Positions 18,070 through 27,294 of a DNA stretch of 64,000 bases are shown piece after piece (positions within the stretch are counted from its first letter, which is position 1; the number at the start of each line of letters is the position of its first letter). The notes beneath the pieces were generated by a model. It was given only the letters and a program-made list of their open reading frames with translations. It was not told where the DNA came from and did not search any database. The position numbers and the translations under genes were made by a program. This stretch comes from an uncultured Alteromonadaceae bacterium (GTDB lineage: Bacteria > Pseudomonadota > Gammaproteobacteria > Enterobacterales > Alteromonadaceae), in assembly GCA_947494925.1 (NCBI GenBank), contig CANLWS010000004.1, positions 1-64,000 of the forward strand, read 5' to 3'.

Positions 18070-18804
18070 TTAAATCATACCGCCATTGGCACGCAGCACC
18101 TGACCATTTATCCAGCCACCTTCTTGACTGGCAAGAAATGAAACAGCGTGAGCAATGTCGTCTGGGCTTCCAAGTCGTTCCAGCGGATTCATTTTGGACA
18201 TCCGCTCTACCAGTTCTGGCGGTTTACCTGCAAGGAAAAGGTCGGTGGCTGTGGGACCTGGAGCGACTGCATTTACAGTTATTGACCGACCACGTAGCTC
18301 GTTGGAAAGAGTTGCCGTCAAAGACTCCACCGCTGCCTTTGTAGCAGCGTAAACACCGTAAGTTTCAAGTCTGAGACCGATAACACTGGTCGATAGGTTG
18401 ATAATTCTGCCACCATCAACCAATCGTTCTGAGGCCAGACGCAAGGTATTGAATGTGCCCTTTAAATTTGTCGCGATATGGCTATCAAACAATTCATCTG
18501 TGCTTTCACCCAGTGGAGCTAACCTCATAATGCCTGCGTTGTTCACCAGAATATCGATTTTTCCTAGTCTCTGTTCTACCTCTGTGAACATGGACTCCAC
18601 CTCTGCTCCATCTGCAACATTGCATCTGTAAGCAACGGCATTCACACCTGACTCTCTTAATGTGGTAACCAGTGTTTCAGCTTGTTCTGAATCTGCAGAA
18701 TAGTTGATGGCTATATCATACCCGTCATTAGCGAACTTCAATGCTATCGCTGCGCCGATCCCTCTTGAACCGCCCGTAATTAGAGCAACCTTTGCCTTAG
18801 TCAT
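18070..18804 (-). CDS. Short-chain dehydrogenase/reductase (FabG-like)
   Basis: A 244-aa classical SDR. Visible motifs: TGGSRGIG (cofactor loop, residues 10-17), NNAG (about 89-92), active-site Ser in STSVIG, and YAATK as the YxxxK pair. It ends with INGQVLRANGGM, typical of NADPH-dependent 3-oxoacyl reductase-like enzymes. Substrate cannot be named. It is transcribed divergently from a LysR gene that probably controls it. AGAGGG precedes ATG by seven bases. Confidence 0.85.
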   Translation of the reverse strand: MTKAKVALITGGSRGIGAAIALKFANDGYDIAINYSADSEQAETLVTTLRESGVNAVAYRCNVADGAEVESMFTEVEQRLGKIDILVNNAGIMRLAPLGESTDELFDSHIATNLKGTFNTLRLASERLVDGGRIINLSTSVIGLRLETYGVYAATKAAVESLTATLSNELRGRSITVNAVAPGPTATDLFLAGKPPELVERMSKMNPLERLGSPDDIAHAVSFLASQEGGWINGQVLRANGGMI

Positions 18805-18852
18805 AAATTAACCCTCTTAGTAAGTTATTAACCTCGGAAAGAAGTATGACTA

Positions 18853-18895
18853 ATTCATAATGATGAATAATCGTGCAATAATTGAAAACATTATT
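18853..18895. promoter_or_regulatory. Inverted repeats between SDR and LysR genes (candidate operator)
   Basis: ATTCAT-AATG-ATGAAT (18853-18868) and AATAAT...ATTATT (18877-18895) lie in the 120-bp divergent spacer. LysR regulators usually bind dyads in such spacers. No box with the canonical T-N11-A spacing was established. Confidence 0.35.
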
Positions 18896-18924
18896 CCATT
18901 TACTTTAATAATAGCGAGAGAAAG

Positions 18925-19821
18925 ATGGATCGTTTCAATGAAATGGCGGTTTTCATCAGAATTGCCGAACGTAAGAGCTTTACACTGGCAGCAGAGGATT
19001 TACTGATCCCTAGATCGACAGTAACAAACCTGCTGAAACGCCTTGAACAAAGGTTAAACACCCGTTTGTTGGAAAGAACGACTCGTCAGGTGAAACTGAC
19101 TCATGACGGAGAAAACTTTTACGAACGCTGCACCCGGCTCTTATCTGACCTAGATGAAATGGAAAATTTGTTTTCTCAGACATCTCCTAAGGGTGTATTG
19201 CGAGTTAATCTGCAGGGTACGTTAGCAAAATTCTTTGTAGTGCCTTTTATAAATGAATTTCTTGCAAAGTATCCCGGTATTACCCTGCACGTGGCCGAGG
19301 ATGACAGGCAAATCGATTTGGTAAATGAGGGAGTAGATTGTGTGCTGCGGGCAGGTGAGTTGTTGGATTCAAGCCTTATCGGCAGACGACTGGCAGCATT
19401 AGAACAGGTCACTGTGGCGAGTCCTGATTACCTGCAACAACAAGGAGTACCAAAAACAATAAGCGACCTGAAGCGTCACAAGGCCGTTGGGTATTCGCTG
19501 GATGCAAAGTCAAAACCAACAGAGTTAGATTTTATAAGCAGTAAAAAACAAATAAGTATCGATTTAGCAACCTCAATAATTGTTGCAGGTGCAGATTTGT
19601 ACACGGGTGCAGCCTTGGCCGGTTTAGGAATTATTCAAGTGCCGCGATATCGAATAGCCAGCGAGTTAAAAGCAGGTGTGTTACAGGAAATATTGCCGGA
19701 CAACCCACCTCCGGTCATGCCAGTATCAGCGCTGTACCCTAGCAGCAGGCATCTATCATCAAGAACGCGCGTATTTTTGGACTGGCTAGTGAAGCGGTTT
19801 CAACAATTCCCCCATCGCTGA
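18925..19821 (+). CDS. LysR-family regulator, divergent to SDR
   Basis: A 298-aa LysR regulator of the CrgA/PA-type group: HTH at 1-60 (FTLAAEDLLIPRSTVTNLLKRLEQRLNTRLLERTTRQ), effector domain 90-290. It faces the SDR/DUF1097 operon and is its probable regulator. Confidence 0.88.
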   Translation: MDRFNEMAVFIRIAERKSFTLAAEDLLIPRSTVTNLLKRLEQRLNTRLLERTTRQVKLTHDGENFYERCTRLLSDLDEMENLFSQTSPKGVLRVNLQGTLAKFFVVPFINEFLAKYPGITLHVAEDDRQIDLVNEGVDCVLRAGELLDSSLIGRRLAALEQVTVASPDYLQQQGVPKTISDLKRHKAVGYSLDAKSKPTELDFISSKKQISIDLATSIIVAGADLYTGAALAGLGIIQVPRYRIASELKAGVLQEILPDNPPPVMPVSALYPSSRHLSSRTRVFLDWLVKRFQQFPHR

Positions 19822-19846
19822 GCTGATTCTCGGGGTTCAGATATAC

Positions 19847-20629
19847 TCAGGACGAAGGCACAGTTTCTTCATTTCTCAGTGTCAGTACTTCAACACCTGA
19901 GGAAGTGACCAGAAGGGTATGCTCCCATTGCGCCGATAACTTTTTATCTCGCGTGACAACAGTCCAACCGTCTTTTTTGAGCTTGGTTTTATGGGTGCCT
20001 TGATTAATCATTGGCTCGATAGTAAATGTCATTCCTTCTTTTAAGGTTATGCCTGTTCCGCGCCTTCCGAAGTGCAATATTTGCGGTTCTTCATGCATTT
20101 CCCGTCCTATCCCGTGACCACAATAATCACGCACAACACTGTAACCAAGTTTTTCGGCATGACTCTGTATCGCATAACCAATGTCTCCGGTTGTTGCACC
20201 CGGCTTTACGCACATAATGCCTTTCCACATGGCTTCATAGGTTGAATTAATTAATTTTTTCGCAATGGGTGAAACACTGCCAATCGGATACATTTTACTG
20301 CTATCTGCAATAAACCCATTCTTTTCAAGGGTAATATCCACATTGACAATATCGCCATTCCTCAACTTTTTAGCAGTAGAAGGTATACCGTGACAAACCA
20401 CCTCGTTGACCGAGGAGTTGAGTACATATTGATAACCATATTGCCCTTTACTCGCAGGCCTGGCTTTAAGAGTCTCTACAATAAACGTTTCAACAAAATT
20501 GTTGATGTCCATGGTTGAGACACCCACTTTCATGAACTCATCCAGATGAGTAAAAACACTGGCAAGTAACCTTCCAGCTTTTCTCATCAGTTCAATTTCC
20601 TGCTGCGATTTAATCGGAATATTACTCAC
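19847..20629 (-). CDS. map: Type I methionine aminopeptidase
   Basis: A 260-aa M24A peptidase that removes N-terminal Met from new proteins. All five metal ligands are present: Asp98, Asp109, His172, Glu205 and Glu236. His80 in the substrate pocket is present too, so it should be active. It is not beside rpsB as the housekeeping map usually is. It overlaps by 8 bp a small ParD-like gene and shares its promoter, a known pairing for a second map copy in gammaproteobacteria. The role of this copy is uncertain. Confidence 0.93.
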   Translation of the reverse strand: MSNIPIKSQQEIELMRKAGRLLASVFTHLDEFMKVGVSTMDINNFVETFIVETLKARPASKGQYGYQYVLNSSVNEVVCHGIPSTAKKLRNGDIVNVDITLEKNGFIADSSKMYPIGSVSPIAKKLINSTYEAMWKGIMCVKPGATTGDIGYAIQSHAEKLGYSVVRDYCGHGIGREMHEEPQILHFGRRGTGITLKEGMTFTIEPMINQGTHKTKLKKDGWTVVTRDKKLSAQWEHTLLVTSSGVEVLTLRNEETVPSS

Positions 20630-20828
20630 TAACCAGCCTCACCGATGTCACATTCTGGCTGCGCATTTCTCTTTCAAGAATTTCTTCATAATTAAGGGTG
20701 GGATTTTGTTCGGCCAATCTACCGATTTTCATCCAGAATTCTGCTTGTGAATTAATAGAACGCTCCATCACTGAACTCGTTTTTCTCACTTCTTCATGAA
20801 GCTCATCTGAAATTTTTACTATACCCAT
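20622..20828 (-). CDS. ParD-like ribbon-helix-helix protein
   Basis: A 68-aa protein of the ParD_like family (antitoxin-type). It starts MGIVKISDELHEEV, a basic strand plus helix as in ribbon-helix-helix DNA binders. ERSINSQAEFWMKIGRLAE follows. The start at 20828 is preferred over an ATG five codons upstream that lies inside the palindrome. It overlaps map, so translation is probably coupled. The likely role is autorepression at the palindrome; a toxin-neutralising role is unproven. Confidence 0.75.
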   Translation of the reverse strand: MGIVKISDELHEEVRKTSSVMERSINSQAEFWMKIGRLAEQNPTLNYEEILEREMRSQNVTSVRLVSE

Positions 20829-20841
20829 CAATCTCAATACC

Positions 20842-20874
20842 ATATGTTATGCTACATTATGTAGCATAACATAT
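20842..20874. promoter_or_regulatory. Perfect 33-bp palindrome before the ParD-like/map operon
   Basis: Two 16-base arms (ATATGTTATGCTACAT and its exact complement) flank a single T. It ends 14 bases before the chosen start and covers the likely -10 region. It is a strong candidate operator for the ParD-like protein. Confidence 0.75.
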
Positions 20875-20923
20875 TCTATTAAATTAAAGCAAAGCGGAGC
20901 TAACTTAATCGGAAAAGCCGGAC

Positions 20924-21745
20924 TCAATTGGCGTGATTAGCCATGCTGCAAGTGACTGAGCCAACGCGGGTGTACCCTGTGTGGATGAGGTTTTTTTGAT
21001 AAAACATGGTCTCTGCGTCGCTTCCAGCCGGAAGGCTGAGTGGACAATCCAGGTCAGTGACAGCACGCCAAATTGCGCTAACAACCTGTTCTGAACGGGT
21101 TGGTTCTTTGGCTGCATTTTCAGCAAATGCGCTCATCACCTCGTCAACAAATGGTTTGTAATCTTGCGGTGCTTCTTTCGCTTCAGCCATTAACGCCCTC
21201 GCATTACTGCCAAAACGAGTTGAGGGTGCCTGACCGGGCAGAACTAGCTGCGTGCGTATACCCAGCGGTGCTAACTCAAGTGCCAGACATTCTGTGTAAG
21301 CGTTTATGGCAGCCTTACTCGCCGTATAAACGGGTAACAGAGCCAGCGGTTTTAACGTCACGCTAGAAGACACATTGACTATTACGCCTGACCGTTTTTC
21401 ACGCATTTGTGGTAACACGGCCCGGATCATTTCGAATGTTCCGAACGTGTTGGTCTCAAAAATCCGTTGGATTATCTCCTGTGACGTTCCTTCAAAAGTC
21501 GACAACCAGCCAACTCCGGCATTATTGACCAACGCATCAATCGCACCAGCTTCCCGCACAACATTTGCAATGCTATCTAAGTCGGTTACATCCAATGGCA
21601 AAATCCGCAAGTTCTGTGAATCAGGTAAAATATTCTCGTCAGGTTTACGCATAGTTGCGACAACCCGCCAGCCTTTGGCTAGAAAATGACGGGCAGTTTC
21701 AAGTCCGAAGCCTGATGAGCATCCGGTAATTAATATAGTATTCAA
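20924..21745 (-). CDS. Short-chain dehydrogenase/reductase
   Basis: A 273-aa classical SDR: TGCSSGFG (residues 8-15), NNAG, VSSSV active Ser, and YTASK as the YxxxK pair. The C-terminal part (about 185-270) resembles ketoreductase/retinol-dehydrogenase-like members. It is divergent from an AraC regulator (22060) across a 314-bp spacer. Substrate unknown. Confidence 0.85.
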   Translation of the reverse strand: MNTILITGCSSGFGLETARHFLAKGWRVVATMRKPDENILPDSQNLRILPLDVTDLDSIANVVREAGAIDALVNNAGVGWLSTFEGTSQEIIQRIFETNTFGTFEMIRAVLPQMREKRSGVIVNVSSSVTLKPLALLPVYTASKAAINAYTECLALELAPLGIRTQLVLPGQAPSTRFGSNARALMAEAKEAPQDYKPFVDEVMSAFAENAAKEPTRSEQVVSAIWRAVTDLDCPLSLPAGSDAETMFYQKNLIHTGYTRVGSVTCSMANHAN

Positions 21746-22059
21746 AGCATAATCTCCTGTGGTAGAGGATCTCTATCCTGACAGGAAAAATAAAACTAAG
21801 AATAATCATGAGTCCACAATAGATTATCATTAGTCCTAAATTGCACATTAGTGAACAGATTCTCTACGAGATTTGAGAACAATTTCAGTTTTCAAGTTTG
21901 AAAAACAAACCAGATTGTTCCAGATATCAATTGGCGTAAGCAACAAAACGCATGGTATCAACTGAGGTACGAGTTCTCGGACAAGCAGTAGCGCGAAATT
22001 GACAACATTCACAGAATTTTCGATAATCAATCATTGCAATATATTATTAAAAGTCCTGT
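21746..22059. other. 314-bp divergent spacer without a gene
   Basis: AT-rich spacer between SDR and AraC genes, expected to hold both promoters. I saw no strong palindrome or gene in it. Confidence 0.4.
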
Positions 22060-22959
22060 ATGACTGATCCTCTTTCGGAAGTGATTTCTATTCTTCGTCC
22101 TCATGCGCCTGTTTCTAAACTTGTTCATGCCGCCAGTCCATTTCGGGTACGGCGCGACGACCTGGATGATGTTTTTTATTGTTTAATGTTAGCCGGAAAG
22201 GCTTGCCTGGAAGTTGACGGCAGAGAACCACTCTATTTAAGTAGGGGCGATTTCACACTCATTCCCGCGTTGCAGAGCTTTTCGTTCTCTAGTATCGAGC
22301 CCCGCCCTTTAAAAACAGTGAGCAATCAACCTGTCTTAGGCGAAGATGGAATATACAGACTGGGCAGTGCACTGGTTCATTCTGATGTTCAAGTACTAGT
22401 AGGCCATTGTAGTTTCGTAAGTCCTGACACCGAGCTATTAGTTTCACTTATGCCTGATATGGTTTTGGTTCACGGGGAAGAACGACTAGGGACTCTGGCG
22501 TCACTTTTGCGTGACGAAATTCGCGCAGATCGTCCGGCGCGAGATGCAGTAGCAGAGCATTTGTTGCAGGTGTTACTCATAGAAGCATTTCGGTCCACCA
22601 CCACCCCATCTTCATCTTCTGGTTTGCTTCGCGGACTTGCTGATCCCCGAATAGGTCAGACGATACGAGCCATTCATACTTCCCCCAATCAAGATTGGAC
22701 AATTCCGGAACTCGCCAGCACGGCGCAACTATCTCGTTCTGCATTCTTTACCAGGTTCAATAGAGTAGTGGGAGTTACACCCATAGGATATTTGTTGAAT
22801 TGGCGAATGACAATTGCAAAGCACTTACTTCGTGACGGTCAACATGGTATTGCCGAGATTTCGGAAAAGATAGGTTATGGTTCCGCCAGTGCTTTTAGTA
22901 CTGCTTTTACCCGTCATGTGGGCACTCCTCCGAGCAATTTTTCAAAGGGGTCAGAATAA
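22060..22959 (+). CDS. AraC-family regulator with cupin domain
   Basis: A 299-aa regulator. An N-terminal cupin (cupin_6 type, residues 10-180: FRVRRDDLDDVFYCLMLAGKACLEV) is followed by a C-terminal double HTH (about 205-298) including WTIPELASTAQLSRSAFFTRF and AEISEKIGYGSASAFSTAF. Regulators of this type usually control a neighbouring oxidoreductase. Here that is the divergent SDR at 20924. Confidence 0.85.
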   Translation: MTDPLSEVISILRPHAPVSKLVHAASPFRVRRDDLDDVFYCLMLAGKACLEVDGREPLYLSRGDFTLIPALQSFSFSSIEPRPLKTVSNQPVLGEDGIYRLGSALVHSDVQVLVGHCSFVSPDTELLVSLMPDMVLVHGEERLGTLASLLRDEIRADRPARDAVAEHLLQVLLIEAFRSTTTPSSSSGLLRGLADPRIGQTIRAIHTSPNQDWTIPELASTAQLSRSAFFTRFNRVVGVTPIGYLLNWRMTIAKHLLRDGQHGIAEISEKIGYGSASAFSTAFTRHVGTPPSNFSKGSE

Positions 22960-23035
22960 AGTGATATCTTCAACAAAACAGCAGTGCCCGAACCTGCAAC
23001 AGTTTCTATTTAAACCTATTACTAGCCAGTATTTC

Positions 23036-23944
23036 TTAAACAAGATTCTGGTTGAAAAAATTCAACGTTCTTTGCCACGCTAATTCAGCAGCTTCAGGGT
23101 CATAACGGCCGGTAGAGTCATTGTGAAAACCGTGATTTGCTTTCTTATACATATGCATGGTGTAGTCAACATTATTGTCTTTTAAATCCTGCTCATACTC
23201 TGGCCAGCTCGCATTGACTCTTTTATCCAATTCCGCAAGTTGGACTAAAAGAGGTGCTTTAATGTTTTTGCGTAGTTCTTTGGCTGCAGGCGTGCCATAA
23301 AATGGTACACCTGCACTTATAACGTCAGGAATTGCTGCCGCTAGCATATTGACAATGTAACCTCCAAAACAAAAACCAACAGCGCCAAGCTTGCCATTAC
23401 CAGATGGGTGAGCTTGTAAAAATTTGGCTGCGGCAATGAAATCTTGCTCAATTTTTGCTCTTTCCATTGAGCGTTGCATTTCTCTACCACGATCATCATT
23501 ACCCGGATAACCTCCGAGTGGATGCAATGCGTCGGGTGCAAACGCTATAAAGCCCGCTTTCGCAGCTCGCCTCGCGACATCTTTGATATATGGATTCAGG
23601 CCTCTATTTTCATGTACAACCAATACTAAGGGGGCTTTAGTCGTCAGTTTCTCTGGTGTAACAAAGTATCCTCTGCCTTCACTGTGTCCCTTATCTGAGG
23701 GAAAGGTGACGTAGGTTGCTTTGATTTCAGGATCATTAAACGAAACTTGTTCCGCCAAAGCATAATTTGGTAATAACGCAGATGATAGTACCGACATGCT
23801 GAAACCCAGCGCCGCGAGCGATCCCAGCCTAGATAAGAATGTCCGTCGATCTATAATTCCATGCGCGTATTGATCGTACCAATCGAAAGCTTCTTGAGGA
23901 ATGGTTTGTGATGTTTGGTTGTCATTCTGACTTTGAGCGTTCAT
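23036..23944 (-). CDS. Dienelactone-hydrolase-family protein with Tat-like leader
   Basis: A 302-aa alpha/beta hydrolase. The nucleophile Cys lies in GAVGFCFGGY, the acid in the LAELDKRV region and the His in KKANHGFHND. The leader contains a twin-arginine motif (RRTFLSRLG) and a hydrophobic stretch ending ANYALA-like (LLPNYALAEQ), so export via Tat is likely. Family members hydrolyse dienelactones or related esters. AGGT precedes ATG. Confidence 0.82.
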   Translation of the reverse strand: MNAQSQNDNQTSQTIPQEAFDWYDQYAHGIIDRRTFLSRLGSLAALGFSMSVLSSALLPNYALAEQVSFNDPEIKATYVTFPSDKGHSEGRGYFVTPEKLTTKAPLVLVVHENRGLNPYIKDVARRAAKAGFIAFAPDALHPLGGYPGNDDRGREMQRSMERAKIEQDFIAAAKFLQAHPSGNGKLGAVGFCFGGYIVNMLAAAIPDVISAGVPFYGTPAAKELRKNIKAPLLVQLAELDKRVNASWPEYEQDLKDNNVDYTMHMYKKANHGFHNDSTGRYDPEAAELAWQRTLNFFNQNLV

Positions 23945-24410
23945 AAGCGTGTACCTATCTGATGAGATTTTTAAATTCGGCTACAGAATTAGTATGTGTT
24001 GGGATGTTTAGGATCACAATAAATTTATCTTAGTGCTAAGGGCCAGATTAAATTAATGTCTTTAACAAAAAAACAGTGGCAGCCTCTTTTGTCCTTTCTA
24101 TTTTCTCTACATCTATTGATTCCTCCACCTTGAAGAACTGGCCCAGTTGAGCTCCTCTACACCTTCGGCACTCGCCTTTTCGCTGCATAACTGATATCCA
24201 CAAATTAAATATCCTACTGTTTTATAACGATTTTTATGGGCCATATGTTTTCTTTATATTTTTATTACGTTTTTCTCAGATAAAACCATTCCGGTTAATT
24301 TAATACTCTCTCATGTGCTCTACATTAGTCGCCGCACCATTAATGGCGTGCATAATCAGTGGCAATTTCGCCAAAAACGATTGAAGGAATTATTTGAGGG
24401 AGACAAAGTG
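23945..24410. other. 466-bp intergenic region with no supported feature
   Basis: Divergent spacer between the hydrolase and a lipoprotein gene. AT-rich with T-runs; no gene, clear hairpin or repeat was recognised. Confidence 0.4.
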
Positions 24411-25037
24411 ATGAATATAAGAACCGTTCACCTGATCACCATATCATTTTTAGTATTGTTATCTGGATGCTGGACATTCGACGATGGCTCCAAACAAGGC
24501 TTCACAATAGATGGAGTATACGACGGTGGAACCTATGTAAAAGATACCTTTTGCAGTAATGCTGAGCTCAACAACTGGTTGACCCTGATCCCAAGTAGTA
24601 ACAGCTTCGATAACGATCCAAACGCCGGTTCACTAAGAATGCCGATTATCTCGAGCTGCTTTCCAGGCAATGGTTCAACCGGCTATAGCCGGTTTGATTT
24701 CGTCTCGCCAAAGCCAAATGGAGATTGGCAAAGTGCCAATGGTTTTCGTTTTGCAATGGACACTAATTTACCTGGCGTTTTGCTCCAGCCGCTGCTTAGC
24801 ATTCGCAAATCGGACGGCACAATTGTGAAGAAAAAAAGCATCAGTGGGCCAGAATATATCCCATTGCAAAATTACTATTCAGCCCAGTGGCGAACACTCA
24901 GTTACAGCCGGGATGCAATAGCCAGTGGTGAAGAAGTAATGGCCGTACATATCCGCGTATTCATTCCGCACAGTGCCCTGTACTCTGCAGGAACCGAAGC
25001 CATAGTGCTTCTGGATGATGTTGTACCTAACCGATAA
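24411..25037 (+). CDS. Lipoprotein of unknown function
   Basis: A 208-aa predicted lipoprotein with lipobox LLSGC. The mature part is rich in aromatic and beta-strand residues (GYSRFDFVSPKPNGDWQSANGFRF), suggesting a jelly-roll or carbohydrate-binding-like fold. I do not recognise a family. GAGGGAG precedes ATG. Confidence 0.6.
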   Translation: MNIRTVHLITISFLVLLSGCWTFDDGSKQGFTIDGVYDGGTYVKDTFCSNAELNNWLTLIPSSNSFDNDPNAGSLRMPIISSCFPGNGSTGYSRFDFVSPKPNGDWQSANGFRFAMDTNLPGVLLQPLLSIRKSDGTIVKKKSISGPEYIPLQNYYSAQWRTLSYSRDAIASGEEVMAVHIRVFIPHSALYSAGTEAIVLLDDVVPNR

Positions 25038-25144
25038 TTCTCGATGTTGAGCTTTGCGAAACCAAAACGAATTTATTTCACGGCTAAAAGCGGTAAAAGT
25101 AGTTAAAGAAGGTAAGTTCCTTAGCCTGGTTAGGAAGATCAAAA

Positions 25145-25168
25145 AAGGCAATCCTTAAGGATTGCCTT
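25145..25168 (-). terminator. Rho-independent terminator of the spondin operon
   Basis: A perfect hairpin with 10-bp arms (AAGGCAATCC / GGATTGCCTT) and a TTAA loop; on the minus strand TTTTTT follows directly. It can also stop rightward transcription. A second, smaller hairpin (ACGTTGC / GCAACGT) lies at 25171-25192. Confidence 0.85.
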
Positions 25169-25205
25169 GGACGTTGCAGCTTAAAGCAACGTTCTGCGAG
25201 GAAAC

Positions 25206-26072
25206 TTATCGGGTGCGCGTGATAACGATCCTTGATGTCGGATTGTCCCAACGATCACCTTCGGTCAGAACTGAAGTGCTGAGCCCTTCCATACTAGCAT
25301 CTGTCGCATTGGCGCTGGTTAACACACCTCGATGAATTCTAACCCGATCGAACAGATCATCTCGTGCCGCATCAAATCCAGCTGCCGCACCACCGCCACC
25401 GGCAGCTTGTGCAGCGGGGCCAGGCATTGTGTCGGCAGTTTCGAGATTCGCTTCTGTACCGGAATCCCAACTTGGGCCAACATATGTGGCGCTGTCACCG
25501 ACAGCCATGTTACTCACATCCACAGCGTTTACGCCGGTAATCGCGTCATTTGTATCAACTAACATGGTCACGACTGACAATCTCAGATTGTCAATGTCCA
25601 GCATAGGCACCACCAACGTTGATTCCTCGCCCGTTGAGCGTTGACCAGTGCCACCGCCGTTAACAACGTCCAGGAACTGAGTTGCAGCTTGCGCTTCGCT
25701 CATTACCATGGATGGATCACCACCTTCTGCCAGGTTCTCCAGAGCCACGCTAGCAGGCATCCCCTCTTGAAAGACATAGTACCCTGGTTCATGCAATATG
25801 ACGGCCGCGGGTGAAAATGGTTGGCTATAGGTTAGATTCGTGATCTGAACAGTGAATACAGCAAAGTTGCCATCTGTACCATCTGCTCCATCCTGACCAT
25901 CGGCGCCAGGCGCCCCGGGCGCACCATCTTGGCCGTCAGCTCCAGGAGCGCCATCCTGACCTGCTGCGCCTGCTGGACCCGCTGGCCCGGTTTCACCATC
26001 ATCGCCTGAACAACCAGAAGCTAACGCAACCAAAAGTGGCAATATACTCAATCTCAATAGTTTAGTATTCAT
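25206..26072 (-). CDS. Spondin-domain lipoprotein with collagen-like stalk
   Basis: A 288-aa lipoprotein (lipobox ASGC). Directly after the anchor come Gly-X-Y collagen-like repeats (about residues 30-68, e.g. GAPGADGQDGAPGAPG), then a spondin_N domain (about 75-288, FTVQITNLTYSQPFSPAAVILH). The collagen-like part may trimerise and project the domain from the outer membrane. GGAGG supports the start. Second gene of a two-gene operon. Confidence 0.8.
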   Translation of the reverse strand: MNTKLLRLSILPLLVALASGCSGDDGETGPAGPAGAAGQDGAPGADGQDGAPGAPGADGQDGADGTDGNFAVFTVQITNLTYSQPFSPAAVILHEPGYYVFQEGMPASVALENLAEGGDPSMVMSEAQAATQFLDVVNGGGTGQRSTGEESTLVVPMLDIDNLRLSVVTMLVDTNDAITGVNAVDVSNMAVGDSATYVGPSWDSGTEANLETADTMPGPAAQAAGGGGAAAGFDAARDDLFDRVRIHRGVLTSANATDASMEGLSTSVLTEGDRWDNPTSRIVITRTR

Positions 26073-26088
26073 GTGAAGCTCCCTCCGC

Positions 26089-26931
26089 TTAAGGCGCTGG
26101 AACGGTGATTGTGACACGAGCTACAGGATTCAACCAACGATGTATGCGAGAGTCCACATCACTTGCTCCTGCTGTTGCGCTGGTATCACCTAAAACGTTT
26201 CTGTGGATATGTACCGGCCCATCAGTGCCGTCTACAACCTCTGTTGGTATGGCTAATGCGTTACCGTCCTGATCGAAACCGACTGTGACGGCGACACCCG
26301 TTCCGCCCGTCCCCATTGTTGGTTCGATTGGTGGCGCGCCGGCACCTGCTACGCCAGGTGCCCCGTAACCTCCTAGGGGAGTGCCGCCTTGTTCGGTGAT
26401 GTCAGTACGTGTGCTATTCAACTCATCATTGAGCTCCGTACCCGCATCGTATGCATTCAAATAATAATTATAAGTCCCTGGTTCAGTTGGGATTTTAATG
26501 CTATCCAGTCCGGCAAACGCATCATTGGTCGGAATCAACATTGTTAACAGAGATAGATATTCATAATCCATAGTGTCGAACGAATAACTCAACGTTGTAG
26601 CGGGCGCTACTAACCCATCGAATCGATGCCAGGAATTGGTGCCATTGTCGGTATCTGCCGGCCCAAGCACCGCCTCAAAATTCTGTCCCGCTGAAGCAGC
26701 GTTCTGGGCATCATCTATCACGCCAGCTTCCGCCAACCAAGCCAATGCAGTGGAAGCTGACTCTCCAACCTCAAAGGCATCAACGGTGCTATCGTGAGCA
26801 ATAGCTAATCTTGGTGTAAAATACATAGCGTTGGTTAAATTTGTAATACTCAACTCAACATCAACTGCATGCGCAGTGCCTGCGGTAGCAAGTGTTAGTA
26901 ATGTGGCAGTCGCCAACTTGTTTAGCTTCAT
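26089..26931 (-). CDS. Exported spondin-domain protein
   Basis: A 280-aa secreted protein. Signal peptide to residue 22, then a spondin_N domain (ELSITNLTNAMYFTPRLAIAHD; ending HRNVLGDTSATAG...NPVARVTITV). It is a paralogue of the downstream lipoprotein: the two share the NLT..YF.P opening and the HR.VL closing block. It lacks the lipobox and collagen stalk. GAGGA precedes ATG. It could be the soluble partner of the anchored paralogue. Confidence 0.8.
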   Translation of the reverse strand: MKLNKLATATLLTLATAGTAHAVDVELSITNLTNAMYFTPRLAIAHDSTVDAFEVGESASTALAWLAEAGVIDDAQNAASAGQNFEAVLGPADTDNGTNSWHRFDGLVAPATTLSYSFDTMDYEYLSLLTMLIPTNDAFAGLDSIKIPTEPGTYNYYLNAYDAGTELNDELNSTRTDITEQGGTPLGGYGAPGVAGAGAPPIEPTMGTGGTGVAVTVGFDQDGNALAIPTEVVDGTDGPVHIHRNVLGDTSATAGASDVDSRIHRWLNPVARVTITVPAP

Positions 26932-26999
26932 GGTGTTGTCCTCATAAAAAATTGCAGTGTTTTCAAGTAACGAGGATTAATATAATTTGAAGTTGTCAC

Positions 27000-27016
27000 G
27001 TCTTTGTCACAAAGAC
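27000..27016. promoter_or_regulatory. Palindrome upstream of the spondin operon
   Basis: Perfect 7-bp arms GTCTTTG / CAAAGAC with a TCA centre, preceded by a direct TTGTCAC repeat (26993-26999 and 27004-27010). It lies 69 bp before the operon start in the 363-bp spacer shared with the AraC gene. It is a candidate operator. No gene was supported in 26932-27294. Confidence 0.45.
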
Positions 27017-27294
27017 AAAACGAAATAATCACCAATCTCATACATATTTTTAACACTTGTTGGTTTTTTCCAAGACTGATTCTTTATCAATTGCTGACGT
27101 ATCGTGACAATCTTAGCGAGAGGATCTGCCTTTAAAGTGAGGGTATGAATAGTTGAGTGCAGCATAGCTAGAAATAAATCAAAATGATTATAAGTTGTGA
27201 TATGCATTAATTCCTCAAGCTTTTTAGGGTGTTGATTACTGACTACCTTGCGTTTAATCTTTAAGCAACCTTAACAGTAAGATCCTCACAAAAC

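Noticed and set aside
21848-22030. 60-aa minus-strand frame upstream of the AraC gene
   Set aside because: Lies in an AT-rich divergent spacer, has no start signal and no recognisable domain.
25870-26000. Repetitive DNA at the end of the spondin lipoprotein gene as a minisatellite or CRISPR
   Set aside because: It is the coding sequence of Gly-X-Y collagen-like repeats; there are no spacers.
27007-27207. 66-aa minus-strand frame in the spacer before the spondin operon
   Set aside because: No ribosome-binding site, no recognisable composition, and it spans the palindrome and the probable promoters.
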